The notes beneath the pieces are model-generated. The model was given only the letters and a program-made list of their open reading frames with translations. It ran no database searches and was not told the DNA's origin. Below are positions 44,111 through 53,715 of a stretch of DNA of 64,000 nt, piece after piece. Origin of the DNA: CAVVAH01 sp963746175 (GTDB lineage: Bacteria > Actinomycetota > Actinomycetes > JACCUZ01); NCBI GenBank assembly GCA_963746175.1, contig CAVVAH010000001.1:434001-498000 (forward strand), read 5' to 3'. Within the stretch, counting starts at the first letter, position 1. Each line of letters begins with the position of its first letter. The position numbers and the translations under genes were made by a program.

Positions 44111-45601
44111 TCAGCCGCCGGCCAGCTGGTCGGCGGCTGCCGACCGCGACGCGGCGGCGGCCTGCACCGCGGCGTCGTGGTCCAGCTCCGGGCCGTGCTC
44201 CCGCCACCATGCCTGGCCGGCCTCGGGCAGGGTGTGGATCGGGTCGTAGTACTCGTAGCGGCGGCTCAGCGCCTCCGGGTCGGTCGCCTCGATGCCGGTG
44301 CGGTAGTTCTTCGTCCAGTACGAGACGCCGCGCTCCTCGTCGTACTCCTCGATCTGGTGCACCCAGCGCTTCCCCACGAACGGGACGTCGCAGATGATCC
44401 GCGGCGTCGCGAAGCCGGGGAGGTAGCCCATGATCCCGTGCTGGAGCTTCTGCGACTCCCTGACCGACACCCGCCAGTGCTCCGAGAACGGGATCATGTC
44501 GCACATGTAGAAGTAGTACGGCATGATCCCCGCGCCATCGAGCAGCGCGAAGCACAGGTCGAGCAGGTCGGTCGTGGTGGCGTTGACCCCGTGCATGAGG
44601 ACGCCCTGGTTGCGCACGTCGCGGACCCCGGCCTCGAGCATGGCCTTCGTCGCGTCGGCCACGAGCGGCGTCACCGAAGCAGCGTTGTTGACGTGGGTGT
44701 GGATCGCGAGGTGCACGCCGCGGGCCCGGGCGACCGTCGACAGCCGCTCCATTCCTGCCCGGACGTCGTCCTGCAGCCAGTGCTGGGGGAGACCCATGAG
44801 GGCCTTGGTGGCGAGTCGGATGTCGCGGATGTTCTCGATGTCGAGCAGCCGGGCGACGAACGCCTCGAGGTTCTTGAACGGCATGTTCGCGACGTCGCCG
44901 CCGGACACCACGACGTCGCGGACACCGGGGGAGCGGCGCAGGTAGTCGATCATCGCGTCGTAGCGGTCGACCGGCTTGAGGTCGAACTTCAGCTTGTCGA
45001 TGACCGGCGTCGAGTTGCCGACGAGGTCCATCCGCGTGCAGTGCCCGCAGTACTGCGGGCAGGTCGGCAGCAGCTCGGCCAGCACCTTGGTCGGGTAGCG
45101 GTGGGTGAGCCCCTCGGCTACCCACATGTCGTGCTCGTGCAGCGAGTCGCGGGTGGCGTGGGGGTGGCTCGGCCAGTCCGTACGGCGGTCGCTGAACACC
45201 GGAAGCATGTAGTTCCGCACCGGGTCGGCGTAGAGCGCCTCGGTCCAGGTCTGACCGCCGGCGGGGCCGGTCGGCACCATCGTGTTCATCATCTGCGGCG
45301 GCACCAGCATCGACATGGTCGCCCGCTCGGCCTGGTCGCGCTCGAGGTCGGCGTAGAACCGGTCCTCGACGAGGTCGCCCATCAACGCCCGGAGCTGCTT
45401 GAGGTTCTTCACGCAGTGCGCCCGCTGCCACTGCACGCTGGCCCACTCGTCGGCCGTGACCTCGGCGAAACCGGGCAGCCGACGCCAGTCGGGCTCGACC
45501 AGCTCACGACGCCGGTAGGCGTACGGCTGCTCGAGCTGGGCGGCCGAGGCCGCCGTCTCGGCGGCGGCGTCGGCGCGGACGACGTCGGGGGTGGCGGTCA
45601 C
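44111..45601 (-). CDS. kamA: Lysine 2,3-aminomutase (radical SAM)
   Basis: A 496-residue radical SAM enzyme. The cluster motif is CPQYCGHC (Cys181, Cys185, Cys188), followed by RMDLVGNST, a variant of the usual RHCTRRR. DVVVSGGDVANMP and AIHTHVNNA lie in the barrel; PLP binds a Lys in the C-terminal third. KamA interconverts L-lysine and beta-lysine, the first step of the lysine-fermentation route. The GTG at 45601 is preceded by GGAGGAG. It is divergent from kdd across a 154-bp shared promoter region. Length is somewhat longer than clostridial KamA. Confidence 0.9.
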   Translation of the reverse strand: MTATPDVVRADAAAETAASAAQLEQPYAYRRRELVEPDWRRLPGFAEVTADEWASVQWQRAHCVKNLKQLRALMGDLVEDRFYADLERDQAERATMSMLVPPQMMNTMVPTGPAGGQTWTEALYADPVRNYMLPVFSDRRTDWPSHPHATRDSLHEHDMWVAEGLTHRYPTKVLAELLPTCPQYCGHCTRMDLVGNSTPVIDKLKFDLKPVDRYDAMIDYLRRSPGVRDVVVSGGDVANMPFKNLEAFVARLLDIENIRDIRLATKALMGLPQHWLQDDVRAGMERLSTVARARGVHLAIHTHVNNAASVTPLVADATKAMLEAGVRDVRNQGVLMHGVNATTTDLLDLCFALLDGAGIMPYYFYMCDMIPFSEHWRVSVRESQKLQHGIMGYLPGFATPRIICDVPFVGKRWVHQIEEYDEERGVSYWTKNYRTGIEATDPEALSRRYEYYDPIHTLPEAGQAWWREHGPELDHDAAVQAAAASRSAAADQLAGG

Positions 45602-45755
45602 AGCAGGCTCCTCCGGGGGCGGGGCACGAAGCGCTCAGATGACGACACGCTCGGTGCGGCGTTCACGTCAGACTACGGGAGATACTTCGGCGGATCCACC
45701 GCCACACCGTAGGATCTCCGTCCGACACGCAGTCCAACAGGAAGGACCTCCGATC

Positions 45756-46799
45756 GTGACCCGGACCTCACCGGTGGGGCTGCACCGGGTCATCGCGCCG
45801 CCCGGCGCCCTCCCGCAGGCTGCCGAGCGGCTGGACGCCGCCCCCGAGATCGGTCCGGACGAGGTCCGGGTGCGGGTCGAGCGGCTGAACCTGGACGCCG
45901 CCTCCTTCCGGCAGCTCGCCACCAAGCACGGGGGGGACGGCGACGCCGTCCGCGCCGAGGTCCTCGACATCGTCGCGACCCGCGGCAAGATGCAGAACCC
46001 GGTCACCGGCTCCGGCGGGATGCTCGTCGGCGTCGTCGACCAGGTCGGTCCGCAGTCGCCACTGGGCCTGGCACCAGGGGACCGGGTCGCCACCCTCGTC
46101 TCGCTGTCGCTGACCCCGTTGCGGATCACCGACGGGCTGGTGTCCTGGGACGGCCGATCCGAGCAGGTGCCGGCCGAGGGCCACGCGATCCTCTTCGGCC
46201 GCTCGATCGCTGCCCGGCTGCCCGACGACCTCCCGCCGGACCTCGCGATGATGGTCATGGACGTCTGCGGCGCCCCTGCCCTGACCCACCGTGTCGTCGC
46301 GGGATACGAGCAGCCGTCCGTCGCCGTCGTCGGCGGGGCCGGCAAGAGCGGCTCGCTCGCCCTGGCCGCCGCCCGCCGGGCGGGAGCACGCGCCACCGTG
46401 GGCGTGGTCCCCGTCGAGCACGAGGCGGAGTCGCTGCGCGCCGCCGCCATCGCCGACCACGTGGCCCTCGCCGATGCCCGCGACCCGGTCGCGCTGGCCG
46501 CCGCGGTCGAGTCCGCCCTCGGGCACCCCGCCGACATCACGGTGGTCTGCGTCGACGTGCCCGGCTGCGAGCACGGGGCCATCCTCGCCACGGCGGACCG
46601 CGGCACGGTGATCTTCTTCTCGATGGCCACCTCGTTCTCGGCGGCCGCCCTCGGTGCCGAGGGGCTGGCCGCCGACGTCACGATGCTCGTGGGCAACGGC
46701 TACGTCCCGGGGCACGCCGACCTCGCGCTGGAGCTGCTGCGTACCGAGCCCGGCGTCCGCGAGCTGTTCGAGCGGCGGCTGGCCCACGAGACGGGCTGA
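45756..46799 (+). CDS. kdd: L-erythro-3,5-diaminohexanoate dehydrogenase
   Basis: A 347-residue protein with a GroES-like N-terminal part and a Rossmann domain (SVAVVGGAGKSGSLALAAA, ~190). Blocks such as MQNPVTGSGGMLVGVV and VTMLVGNGYVPGHADLALEL are characteristic of Kdd. It oxidises 3,5-diaminohexanoate, the KamDE product, to 3-keto-5-aminohexanoate with NAD. The GTG at 45756 is preceded by GGAAGGA. It is divergent from kamA and followed after 45 bases by an amidohydrolase gene. Confidence 0.9.
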   Translation: MTRTSPVGLHRVIAPPGALPQAAERLDAAPEIGPDEVRVRVERLNLDAASFRQLATKHGGDGDAVRAEVLDIVATRGKMQNPVTGSGGMLVGVVDQVGPQSPLGLAPGDRVATLVSLSLTPLRITDGLVSWDGRSEQVPAEGHAILFGRSIAARLPDDLPPDLAMMVMDVCGAPALTHRVVAGYEQPSVAVVGGAGKSGSLALAAARRAGARATVGVVPVEHEAESLRAAAIADHVALADARDPVALAAAVESALGHPADITVVCVDVPGCEHGAILATADRGTVIFFSMATSFSAAALGAEGLAADVTMLVGNGYVPGHADLALELLRTEPGVRELFERRLAHETG

Positions 46800-46844
46800 G
46801 AGCCGGTTCCGGGAGCGGCGGCAGCCGGCTGCGAGGATGCAGCG

Positions 46845-48326
46845 ATGACCTCGACGCTCTACCGCGGCGGCCACGTGCGCACGCCGGACCACCCGGACGC
46901 CACCGCCCTGCTCGTACGGGGCGGCGCGGTGGCCTGGGCCGGGCCCGAGGCGGACCTGCCGACGGACGCCGACGCCGACGCGACCGTGGACCTCGCCGGC
47001 GCACTCGTGACCCCGGCCTTCGTGGACGCGCACGTGCACGCCACGTCCACGGGGCTGGCGCTGACCGGGCTCGACCTCACGACGTCGACCAGCCTCGCCG
47101 ACTGCCTGCGCCGGGTCGAGGACGCCGGCCGCAAGGCCCGCGGGGGCGTGGTGCTCGGGCACGGCTGGGACGAGACGACCTGGCCGGAGCACCGGGCACC
47201 GACCCGTCAGGAGCTGGACCGGGCGTCGTACGGCGGGGTGGTGTACCTGTCCCGGGTCGACGTGCACTCGGCGGTCGTGTCCTCCGCGCTGCTGGCGGCC
47301 GTGCCCGAGGTGCGCGCCGAGGACGGGTACGACGAGAGCGGCCACCTCAGCCGCTCGGCGCACCACGTCGTGCGCCGGGTGGCCCGCGAGTCGGTCACGC
47401 CGGCTCGGCGCCGGGTGCTGCAGCAGACCACCCGCAGCACGGCCGCACGGCTCGGCATCGCGCTGCTCCACGAGCTCTCCGGACCCGACATCGCCAGCGC
47501 TGAGGACCTCGGGGACCTGCTCGCGCTGGGCGAGGAGGAGCCCGGGCCCGAGGTGGTGGGCTACTGGGGCGAGCTGGCGGCGCTGGGCGGGGTGGACCGC
47601 GCCCGCGAGCTGGGCGCCCGGGGCGCGGCCGGCGACCTGTTCGCCGACGGTTCGATCGGGTCGCACACGGCCTGCCTGGTCGACGACTACGCCGACGCCG
47701 AGCACGCGGGGCACGGCTACCTCGACGCTGCCGGCGTACGGGACCATGTCGTCGCCTGCACCGAGGCCGGCCTGCAGGCCGGGTTCCACGCGATCGGCGA
47801 CGGTGCACTTGCGGCCGTCGTCGCGGGGTACGCCGAGGCCGCCGACCGGCTGGGTCCGGACCGGGTGCGGGCGGCGCGGCACCGCGTCGAGCACGCCGAG
47901 ATGCCGGCGCCGGAGCACCTGCCCGTGCTGGCCCGGCTCGGTGTCGTGGCCTCCGTGCAGCCGGCCTTCGACCGCCTCTGGGGCGGCGAGAGCGGCATGT
48001 ACGCCGAGCGGCTGGGGTTGCCCCGGGCGCTCGGCCTCAACCCGTTCGCGGCGATGGCTGCGGCCGGCATCGTGCTCGCCCTCGGCTCCGACTCACCGGT
48101 GACCCCGCTCGACCCGTGGGGCGGCGTGCGGGCCGCGGTCCGGCACCGGACGCCCGGTTCCGGCGTCGACGCGCCGACGGCCTTCGACGCCCACACGCGG
48201 GGGGGCTGGTGGGCCTCGAAGCGCGACTCCGACGGCGTCGTCACTGCCGGTGCCCCCGCCACGTTCGCGGTGTGGGCAGCCAGGCGAGCTGGACCCGGCG
48301 ACCGGCCTTCCGCCGCTCGGACCTGA
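46845..48326 (+). CDS. YtcJ-like amidohydrolase with frameshifted C-terminus
   Basis: A 493-residue metal-dependent amidohydrolase: VDAHVHATSTGL (HxH metal ligands, ~62), GWDETTWPEHRAP, FADGSIGSHTACL, AGFHAIGDGALAAV, RVEHAEMPAPE and LALGSDSPVTPLDPW (catalytic Asp). The substrate is unknown. After TFAVWAA (about 48284) the frame leaves the family sequence: the +1 frame continues as GELDPATGLPPLGPDDDAP and VCLRTVVRGVTVHDVLG to a stop at 48391-48393. One extra base near 48286 explains this. The core active site is upstream and unaffected. The gene is next to kdd. Confidence 0.85.
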   Translation: MTSTLYRGGHVRTPDHPDATALLVRGGAVAWAGPEADLPTDADADATVDLAGALVTPAFVDAHVHATSTGLALTGLDLTTSTSLADCLRRVEDAGRKARGGVVLGHGWDETTWPEHRAPTRQELDRASYGGVVYLSRVDVHSAVVSSALLAAVPEVRAEDGYDESGHLSRSAHHVVRRVARESVTPARRRVLQQTTRSTAARLGIALLHELSGPDIASAEDLGDLLALGEEEPGPEVVGYWGELAALGGVDRARELGARGAAGDLFADGSIGSHTACLVDDYADAEHAGHGYLDAAGVRDHVVACTEAGLQAGFHAIGDGALAAVVAGYAEAADRLGPDRVRAARHRVEHAEMPAPEHLPVLARLGVVASVQPAFDRLWGGESGMYAERLGLPRALGLNPFAAMAAAGIVLALGSDSPVTPLDPWGGVRAAVRHRTPGSGVDAPTAFDAHTRGGWWASKRDSDGVVTAGAPATFAVWAARRAGPGDRPSAART

Positions 48327-48473
48327 CGACGACGCGCCGGTGTGCTTGCGCACGGTCGTCCGCGGCGTGACCGTGCACGACGTGCTCGGCTGACGGACCA
48401 AGGGGCACTGTCGAGTGACGCATGGGCGTCGTGGCCCCCATGGAAAGCGGGCACGTGATCCCGCCGTAGGGGA

Positions 48474-48488
48474 CCCCAACCTTTGGGG
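48474..48488. terminator. Short hairpin downstream of the amidohydrolase
   Basis: CCCCAA-CCT-TTGGGG, a 6-bp stem with a 3-base loop, lies in the 48394-48616 gap between the converging amidohydrolase and solute-binding-protein genes. A transcription-end role is a guess. No gene is seen in this gap. Confidence 0.3.
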
Positions 48489-48616
48489 CGAACCCGCCCC
48501 AGCCGAGGCCCTATGGTCCGGGACACTCGGCGTGCGCGAGAACGGCAGCTATGCATGACCCGGCACACGTGCAGTGCGGAAGTCTGCGGGAGCACTCGGG
48601 CTATCGATTGCGGCGA

Positions 48617-50362
48617 CTACTGGACCCACATCTGGGCGATGAGCGGACCGGATATGGGGTGCATGACTGTGTTGCCGACCCGGCCGCCGACGAAGTAGTG
48701 ATTGACGCTGTTGCCATACGGGATGGTGGCTGCGGCGTCGACGAGCCGGCGGTCGATTGCCGCCCAAGCATCATTCACTCCACCGGGATCGGTGGCCTGC
48801 TTGGCGTTCGCCGCCGAGACCCGTTTCTCGATTTCGGCACTGCAATAGCGCCCCGGGTTGTAGCCCCAATCACCCAGATCGGGATCGCAGGAGCCAAGGG
48901 GCGGAAGGATGTTAGAGGCGGCAGGGTAATCGGCGGCCCAGAAGGCAAGTCCTGCGTTCCAGTCGTCCTGGGGGCTTTCGGCGGAGTAGTCCTGTCGCAG
49001 GCGCAGCGTGGCGCGGTAGCCGAGGCGGTCGAGCAGGGCAACGATCTGCTTGCCTGCCGCGCGGAGGGCGGGATCGTTATGCGCGTTGACCACAACCTCG
49101 GCGCCCAGAGTTCCAGACTTCCGGACTAGGGCCTTCGCGGTCTTGATATCGGGTTCGGTCCACTCTCCGTCCACGTCGCCGCCAAGGGTGAAGGGGCAAT
49201 ATTTCCTGTATCCGGGGAAGCCGGGCGGGAGAAACTGGCAGGTGACCGCTCCGGAGAGGAAGTCCCCCCGACCAGTGAGCGCGGCGCGGTCGAGCCCGAA
49301 GGCGACCGCACGACGGGCGTCTCGGTCGTCGAATGGCGGGTTGGCGGTGTTGAGGAACAACATGTTGGTGACGGCCTTCGAAGTGGTGAGCAGCCGTGAA
49401 CCGTGCCGGGTTCGTAACCGGTCCAGGTCGGTCAGGGACGCGCCGAACAACACGAGGTCGCTGTGTCCGTCAGTCACCCGCGCCACGGCTTCGTTGTTCG
49501 TGTAGCCGCTCTCGAGGACGACCCGGTTCGGGTAGCCGTCCGGCTGCGCCGCGGTCGACCACACACGGAAGAACGGGTTGCGCACCAACTCGAGCCGCGG
49601 GTGGCCGCCGGGCGCGTCGAAGCCCCGGCTGTAGGAGCGGATCCTGTAGGGGCCGGTCGCGGGCAGAACTGTTCCCGGCTTCAGGTCGCGAGGTGTGTCC
49701 TGCGGGACCGCGGCAGCTGCCGGTAGAGCCAGTCGGTAGAGAAAGTCGGATGTCGGCTTGGTGAGGTGAAAGGTCACCGTGCCGGTCCGGTCATTGGCGG
49801 TGATGCCCTTACGCAGATCGCAATCCGGCGGCGGTGATGTGGCGCCATTCGCATTCTCCGCCGCGTCCTGACAGGCGCTCGCGCCCATGATCGTCGCCGA
49901 GTAGTAGGCCGAGGAATGGGTGTCGGAGTGGGCGACGGTGCGTTCGATGCCGCGCCGGATGTCACCGGCCAGCACCGGCCGGCCGGTGGAGTAGCGCACC
50001 CCTTTGTGCAAGTGGAACGTGTACGTGAGGCCGCCGTCGGTGGGGTCCGGCAGCGCAGTGGCCAGGTCTGGGACGATCCTGTTACCTCGGGCCCCCCCGG
50101 CGCGTCGGAAGCCGACGAGACCGTCGGTGATCATCGGGGCCAACATCGAGTGCCACTCGCTGTTCTGAATCGCGGGATCGAATGCGATCGCGTCCCGCGG
50201 GAACCAGAGGTCGGTGCCGGTGACAATCGTGAGAACGCCACCACGGTGCCGTTCGTCGGACTGCATCAACAGGTATGTCGTCGACAGCGCCAGCCCGAGA
50301 ACCAGCACGGCCGCGAGCAGGACCACCGGACGTGGCCGCGGCCAGTGTGTGTAGCGCGGCAT
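48617..50362 (-). CDS. Orphan ABC-type oligopeptide-binding protein (SBP family 5), membrane-anchored
   Basis: A 581-residue family-5 solute-binding protein. An N-terminal membrane helix (VVLLAAVLVLGLALSTTYLL) lacks a lipobox Cys, so it is anchored or cleaved rather than lipidated. The mature part has YTFHLHKGVRYSTGRPV, TGPYRIRSY, NMLFLNTANPPFDDRDARRAVAFGLDR and C-terminal CDPDLGDWGYNPGRYC, all SBP_bac_5 features. These bind peptides, nickel or glycans. No permease or ATPase gene is adjacent. The codon use and base composition are visibly more AT-rich than the surroundings. ATG 50362 opens right before the membrane helix. Confidence 0.82.
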   Translation of the reverse strand: MPRYTHWPRPRPVVLLAAVLVLGLALSTTYLLMQSDERHRGGVLTIVTGTDLWFPRDAIAFDPAIQNSEWHSMLAPMITDGLVGFRRAGGARGNRIVPDLATALPDPTDGGLTYTFHLHKGVRYSTGRPVLAGDIRRGIERTVAHSDTHSSAYYSATIMGASACQDAAENANGATSPPPDCDLRKGITANDRTGTVTFHLTKPTSDFLYRLALPAAAAVPQDTPRDLKPGTVLPATGPYRIRSYSRGFDAPGGHPRLELVRNPFFRVWSTAAQPDGYPNRVVLESGYTNNEAVARVTDGHSDLVLFGASLTDLDRLRTRHGSRLLTTSKAVTNMLFLNTANPPFDDRDARRAVAFGLDRAALTGRGDFLSGAVTCQFLPPGFPGYRKYCPFTLGGDVDGEWTEPDIKTAKALVRKSGTLGAEVVVNAHNDPALRAAGKQIVALLDRLGYRATLRLRQDYSAESPQDDWNAGLAFWAADYPAASNILPPLGSCDPDLGDWGYNPGRYCSAEIEKRVSAANAKQATDPGGVNDAWAAIDRRLVDAAATIPYGNSVNHYFVGGRVGNTVMHPISGPLIAQMWVQ

Positions 50363-50902
50363 CCTTGGCGGCTCCTTGAGCCGATCACTTCCCCACTGGC
50401 CTCGGCCGCGTGCTCGTCCGATCAGTCCCCGACATCCGCGAAGTAGGGGGTTGCTGGGAACCGAAGAGAAGTCTGCCGGCGTTGCGGCACGCCCCAAGTC
50501 TGATCCCATTCTGTGCGGGACGCGAGGGCTCCCGGCCCGTCGAGGCGGTGCGTAGCGGAAGAGATCATTCGGACCGCAGCGCGCCAGTTGTCTGCGACTT
50601 GCCTCGTGCCATCCAAGAGTTGGTCTTTCGCCTGCGAGGATGGACGGATCCACCGCGCCGCACATAGTGCCGGATTCGTTCGCCACGACGTGAACCCCGA
50701 GCGGGTCGAACGTCGCCCTCGTCATATCCGCCCGGCTCCGTCGCGTGCGCTGTCGGGTGGCGAGGGTGAGGCTGGACTCGTCAGACGGCGTGGACGCGGG
50801 CGGCTGAGCCGAAGCTCGAACCGTGTCAACGCCGGCCACGCACCGGCGTCCTGTGTGGTGAGCGCTCGTCTCTGACCTCATCGACACGGAAGTGAACCCG
50901 TC
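50363..50902. other. 540-bp region without a recognisable gene
   Basis: Between the divergent SBP and small membrane-protein genes, open frames here lack signal, motif or ribosome-binding support. Composition is AT-richer than average, like the SBP gene, consistent with recently acquired or decaying DNA. Nothing else is visible. Confidence 0.4.
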
Positions 50903-51178
50903 ATGCTCCGTCTCCGCACCCTTCTCGCCAGCACCTTCGCGACCCTGCTCGTCGTCGTCCTCGCCACCCCGGCCCACGCCGGCCCGGCACCTTTAGACGA
51001 GGGCGAGCGCGCCGTCACCGGCGGCACCGGTGGCACCAGCGCCCAGAGCTCGGGCTCGGACCCCGGCTTCTGGACGTACACCGGGTACGCCCTGGTGGCC
51101 GTGGCCGTGGTCCTCGTCGTCGCCGTCGTGGCGGTCGCCCTGGACCGGCACGCGCACCACGCACCGCACCCTGCCTGA
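50903..51178 (+). CDS. Small exported membrane protein with His-rich tail
   Basis: A 91-residue protein with a signal peptide (LLASTFATLLVVVLATPAHA), a Gly/Ser/Thr-rich loop, one membrane helix (ALVAVAVVLVVAVVAVAL) and the tail DRHAHHAPHPA. No family is recognised. It is followed by a strong 14-bp hairpin and then the ECF sigma gene. Confidence 0.6.
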   Translation: MLRLRTLLASTFATLLVVVLATPAHAGPAPLDEGERAVTGGTGGTSAQSSGSDPGFWTYTGYALVAVAVVLVVAVVAVALDRHAHHAPHPA

Positions 51179-51190
51179 ACGACCGCAGCA

Positions 51191-51226
51191 CCGACGGGCC
51201 GGCCTCCCAGGGGGCCGGCCCGTCGG
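51191..51226 (+). terminator. 14-bp perfect hairpin
   Basis: CCGACGGGCCGGCC (51191-51204) pairs perfectly with GGCCGGCCCGTCGG (51213-51226) across an 8-base loop, 12 bp after the small membrane-protein gene. It is a very stable intrinsic-type terminator stem without a T-tract. Confidence 0.65.
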
Positions 51227-51311
51227 CGTCCCGTCGAAGATCCCCGGGCACCTCCGGCGGGGTGCACAGTGACGGTGTCAACGCACGTTCCCCACGAACG
51301 TCTGAAGAGTC

Positions 51312-51890
51312 GTGACAGCTCGGCCCGGCAGGCTCGCAGGGCTCCCGGCACTGGTCCCCGACCAGCCGGGCCCCCGCGACGCCGACGAGCCGCCGGCCGA
51401 GCGCAGCGCCGGGGTCGTCGCCGTCTTCGAGGTCCACTACGCGCACCTGGTCCGGCTGGCGAGGCACCTCCTCGACGACCCGGCGGACGCGGAGGACGTC
51501 GTCATGGACGCCTTCGCCGGCCTGAGCCACCGCTGGAACCACGTCCGGCGGCCCGCCGACGTGTTCTTCTACCTGCGCTCCAGCGTCGTCAACGGCTGCC
51601 GGAGCAGACTGCGCAGGCTCCGCGTGGCGCGGAGCCGGCAGCACACGCAGGTGTTGCGAGACTCCGCGCCGGCCGAGCAGCTGGCCATGATCCGGCTCGA
51701 GCACGCCGACGTCGTGCACGCACTGCGTGCTCTGCCGCGCCGCCAGCGTGAGGTGCTGGTCCTCCGGTACTACGACGGCGCCACCGAGGCCGAGATCGCC
51801 GAGACGCTCGGCATCGGCCTCGGCTCGGTGAAGACGCACGCGTCCCGCGGACTGCACGCGGTCGCCCTGGCCTTGGAGGGATCCGCATGA
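51312..51890 (+). CDS. SigE-family ECF RNA polymerase sigma factor
   Basis: A 192-residue sigma-70-like factor: region 2 (~38-100; LVRLARHLLDDPADAEDVVMDAF) and region 4 (~130-185; LRALPRRQREVLVLRYYDGATEAEIAETLG, then GSVKTHASRGLHAV) are both complete. It directs RNA polymerase to a small set of promoters. The GTG at 51312 is used. Its stop overlaps the next gene by 4 bases (ATGA), the usual arrangement with a membrane regulator, here disrupted. Confidence 0.9.
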   Translation: MTARPGRLAGLPALVPDQPGPRDADEPPAERSAGVVAVFEVHYAHLVRLARHLLDDPADAEDVVMDAFAGLSHRWNHVRRPADVFFYLRSSVVNGCRSRLRRLRVARSRQHTQVLRDSAPAEQLAMIRLEHADVVHALRALPRRQREVLVLRYYDGATEAEIAETLGIGLGSVKTHASRGLHAVALALEGSA

Positions 51891-52904
51891 GGACCGACGA
51901 GCTCGAGGGCCTGCTGCGGACGGCGCTGCACGAGGACGACGCCCGGCCAGTGGCCATCACGGAGGCCCGGCGACACCTCGCGTTGCGCGAGCAGAACCGC
52001 CGCTCGCACCCGGGCCGATGGCTGACGGCGGCGCTGGTGGCAGCCGCACTCGTGCTGGTCGTGGTCGCGTCGACTGCGCTGAAGGTCCTTGTGGACCGCG
52101 AGGCCGAGGTGCCGGTGACCCCGTCGCCGAGGATCGTGCTGTCGCCCTCTGGCCTGCCTGTGGGTCTCCTCGAGACGGTCGCGCTGGCGGGCAACGCACC
52201 GTTCAACGGCCCGCTGGTGCGGTTCGCCGTACGCCGGGACGGCACCGGCACGTTCTTGGTCTCCACCACCGGCGGGGTCCCCGGCGGATGCCCGGTGACC
52301 TAGCCGGGTCGGACCGAGGTTGGTGGAGATGAGGCTAGAGAACCGAAGGTGGTGCTGACCGGTCGTGCGTCGGATGACGTACACCGTCCGTGGACGCGAC
52401 GTCTTCATCCACGACGCGACGTCGAGCGGTTGCGTGGTGCCCGCCGGGGATGCCGACTTGTTGACTGGTTCCACTCTGCGGGTCCGGCCGTTCTCCGCGC
52501 GTTTCCCCGACCGGGAGAAGCCCCTCGCACCGTCCGGCCTGCCCGTGGGTCTGTACCAGGCCGCCCTTGACCTGACGTCAGACGTCGGGCCGCCACCGCA
52601 GCTGTGGCTCCTCGTCCGCGACGACGGATCCGGTGATCTTCGGATCTGGAGACTCGACGGGCCGGTCGAAGGAGAGACGTTCGGGGTGACGATGATGGCA
52701 GGGGGACGCAGGGCGGGTACCGTGCGCTACGACGCCGCGATCTGCGGCGACAGTGCGCTGGTGATGACCATCGACTTCACGCGGGACGCCGACTCAGTTA
52801 CCTTCGAGCGACGTCCGAGCGTCCGGGAGCTGCGTCGTGAGTCCCGAGACGGCCGCAGCCCTGACGGGGCTGACCATCACGGGTCAGCCACTGCGCGGCA
52901 CTGA
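51887..52904 (+). pseudogene. Sigma-factor partner (membrane) gene, split by an apparent 79-bp insertion
   Basis: The first frame (51887-52303) gives a cytoplasmic head, a membrane helix (WLTAALVAAALVLVVVAS, ~45-65) and a repeat beginning PSGLPVGLLETVAL, then stops at GGCPVT. A second frame (from 52365) continues TYTVRGRDVFIHD and holds another repeat beginning PSGLPVGLYQAAL. Deleting 52300-52378 (79 bp, flanked by TGAC copies) joins them as GGCPVTYTVRG in frame, giving one ~313-residue protein with two ~100-residue repeats. This strongly suggests an insertion in an originally single gene. It may have been the anti-sigma or sensor for the upstream sigma factor. Confidence 0.65.
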
Positions 52905-52923
52905 GCGCGACCCCCCGGGTGAC

Positions 52924-53592
52924 TCAGACGGACGGGACGCGCTCGTTGTAGGTGCCGGCGCGCTCCTGCCCCGACAGCGCGGCGATCCGCTCCATGACCT
53001 CGTCGGTGAGCTCGCGGCGGGCCCGGCCGGGGGCCAGCTTGTCGTACGACGCGGGCAGCACCGGCTCGCCGAACCTGATCGCCACGCCGCGGCGCGGGCG
53101 GGGCACTGTTGCCCCGATCGGCTGCATGCGGTCGGTGCCGATCACCCCGACGGGGAGCACCGCGGCGCCGGTGGCCAGCGCCAGCCAACCGACCCCGGTC
53201 CGGCCGCGGTAGAGCCGGCCGTCGCGCGAGCGCGTGCCCTCGGGGTAGATGCCGAACGCGTCGCCGCGCTCGATGACGCCGCGGGCCAGGTCCAGCGAGG
53301 CCTGGGCGTCCTCGGCCTGCGCGCGCTGGACCGGCACCGCCTCGAACGCCGCGAAGAACAGCCGGCGCGGCCAGGCAGCCGGCGACCGGCCCTCCCAGTA
53401 CTCCGCCTTGGCCAGGAAGACGACCTTCCGCGGCACCGCGAGGGGGATGACGATGCTGTCGATGAACGACATGTGGTTGCTGGCGACGATCAGCGGACCG
53501 TCGGCCGGGATGTGCTCGCGGCCCTCGATCGTCGGGCGCCAGCCCACGTGGAACAGGGCGAGGCAGACCAGCCGGGACAGCCGGTAGAGCAT
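52924..53592 (-). CDS. plsC: 1-acylglycerol-3-phosphate acyltransferase (PlsC)
   Basis: A 222-residue membrane-associated acyltransferase. NHMSFID (~39; the NHxxxxD catalytic dyad) and YPEGTRSRDG (~115) are the two defining motifs. It adds the second acyl chain in phosphatidic acid synthesis. The start at ATG 53592 is short compared with some homologues, but the catalytic motif is correctly placed. It is isolated between the sigma locus and the FG-GAP gene. Confidence 0.9.
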   Translation of the reverse strand: MLYRLSRLVCLALFHVGWRPTIEGREHIPADGPLIVASNHMSFIDSIVIPLAVPRKVVFLAKAEYWEGRSPAAWPRRLFFAAFEAVPVQRAQAEDAQASLDLARGVIERGDAFGIYPEGTRSRDGRLYRGRTGVGWLALATGAAVLPVGVIGTDRMQPIGATVPRPRRGVAIRFGEPVLPASYDKLAPGRARRELTDEVMERIAALSGQERAGTYNERVPSV

Positions 53593-53715
53593 GGGCGGGG
53601 CCCCCAGCGGGTGAGCGAGCAGGTGGCGTGCGGTCCGGCCCGACGCTACCGCCGTGCACGCGCCCGGCCGCGGGCGCGTCCGAGGGACGGCCTGCAGCGG
53701 GGTCGCGGGCCAGGG

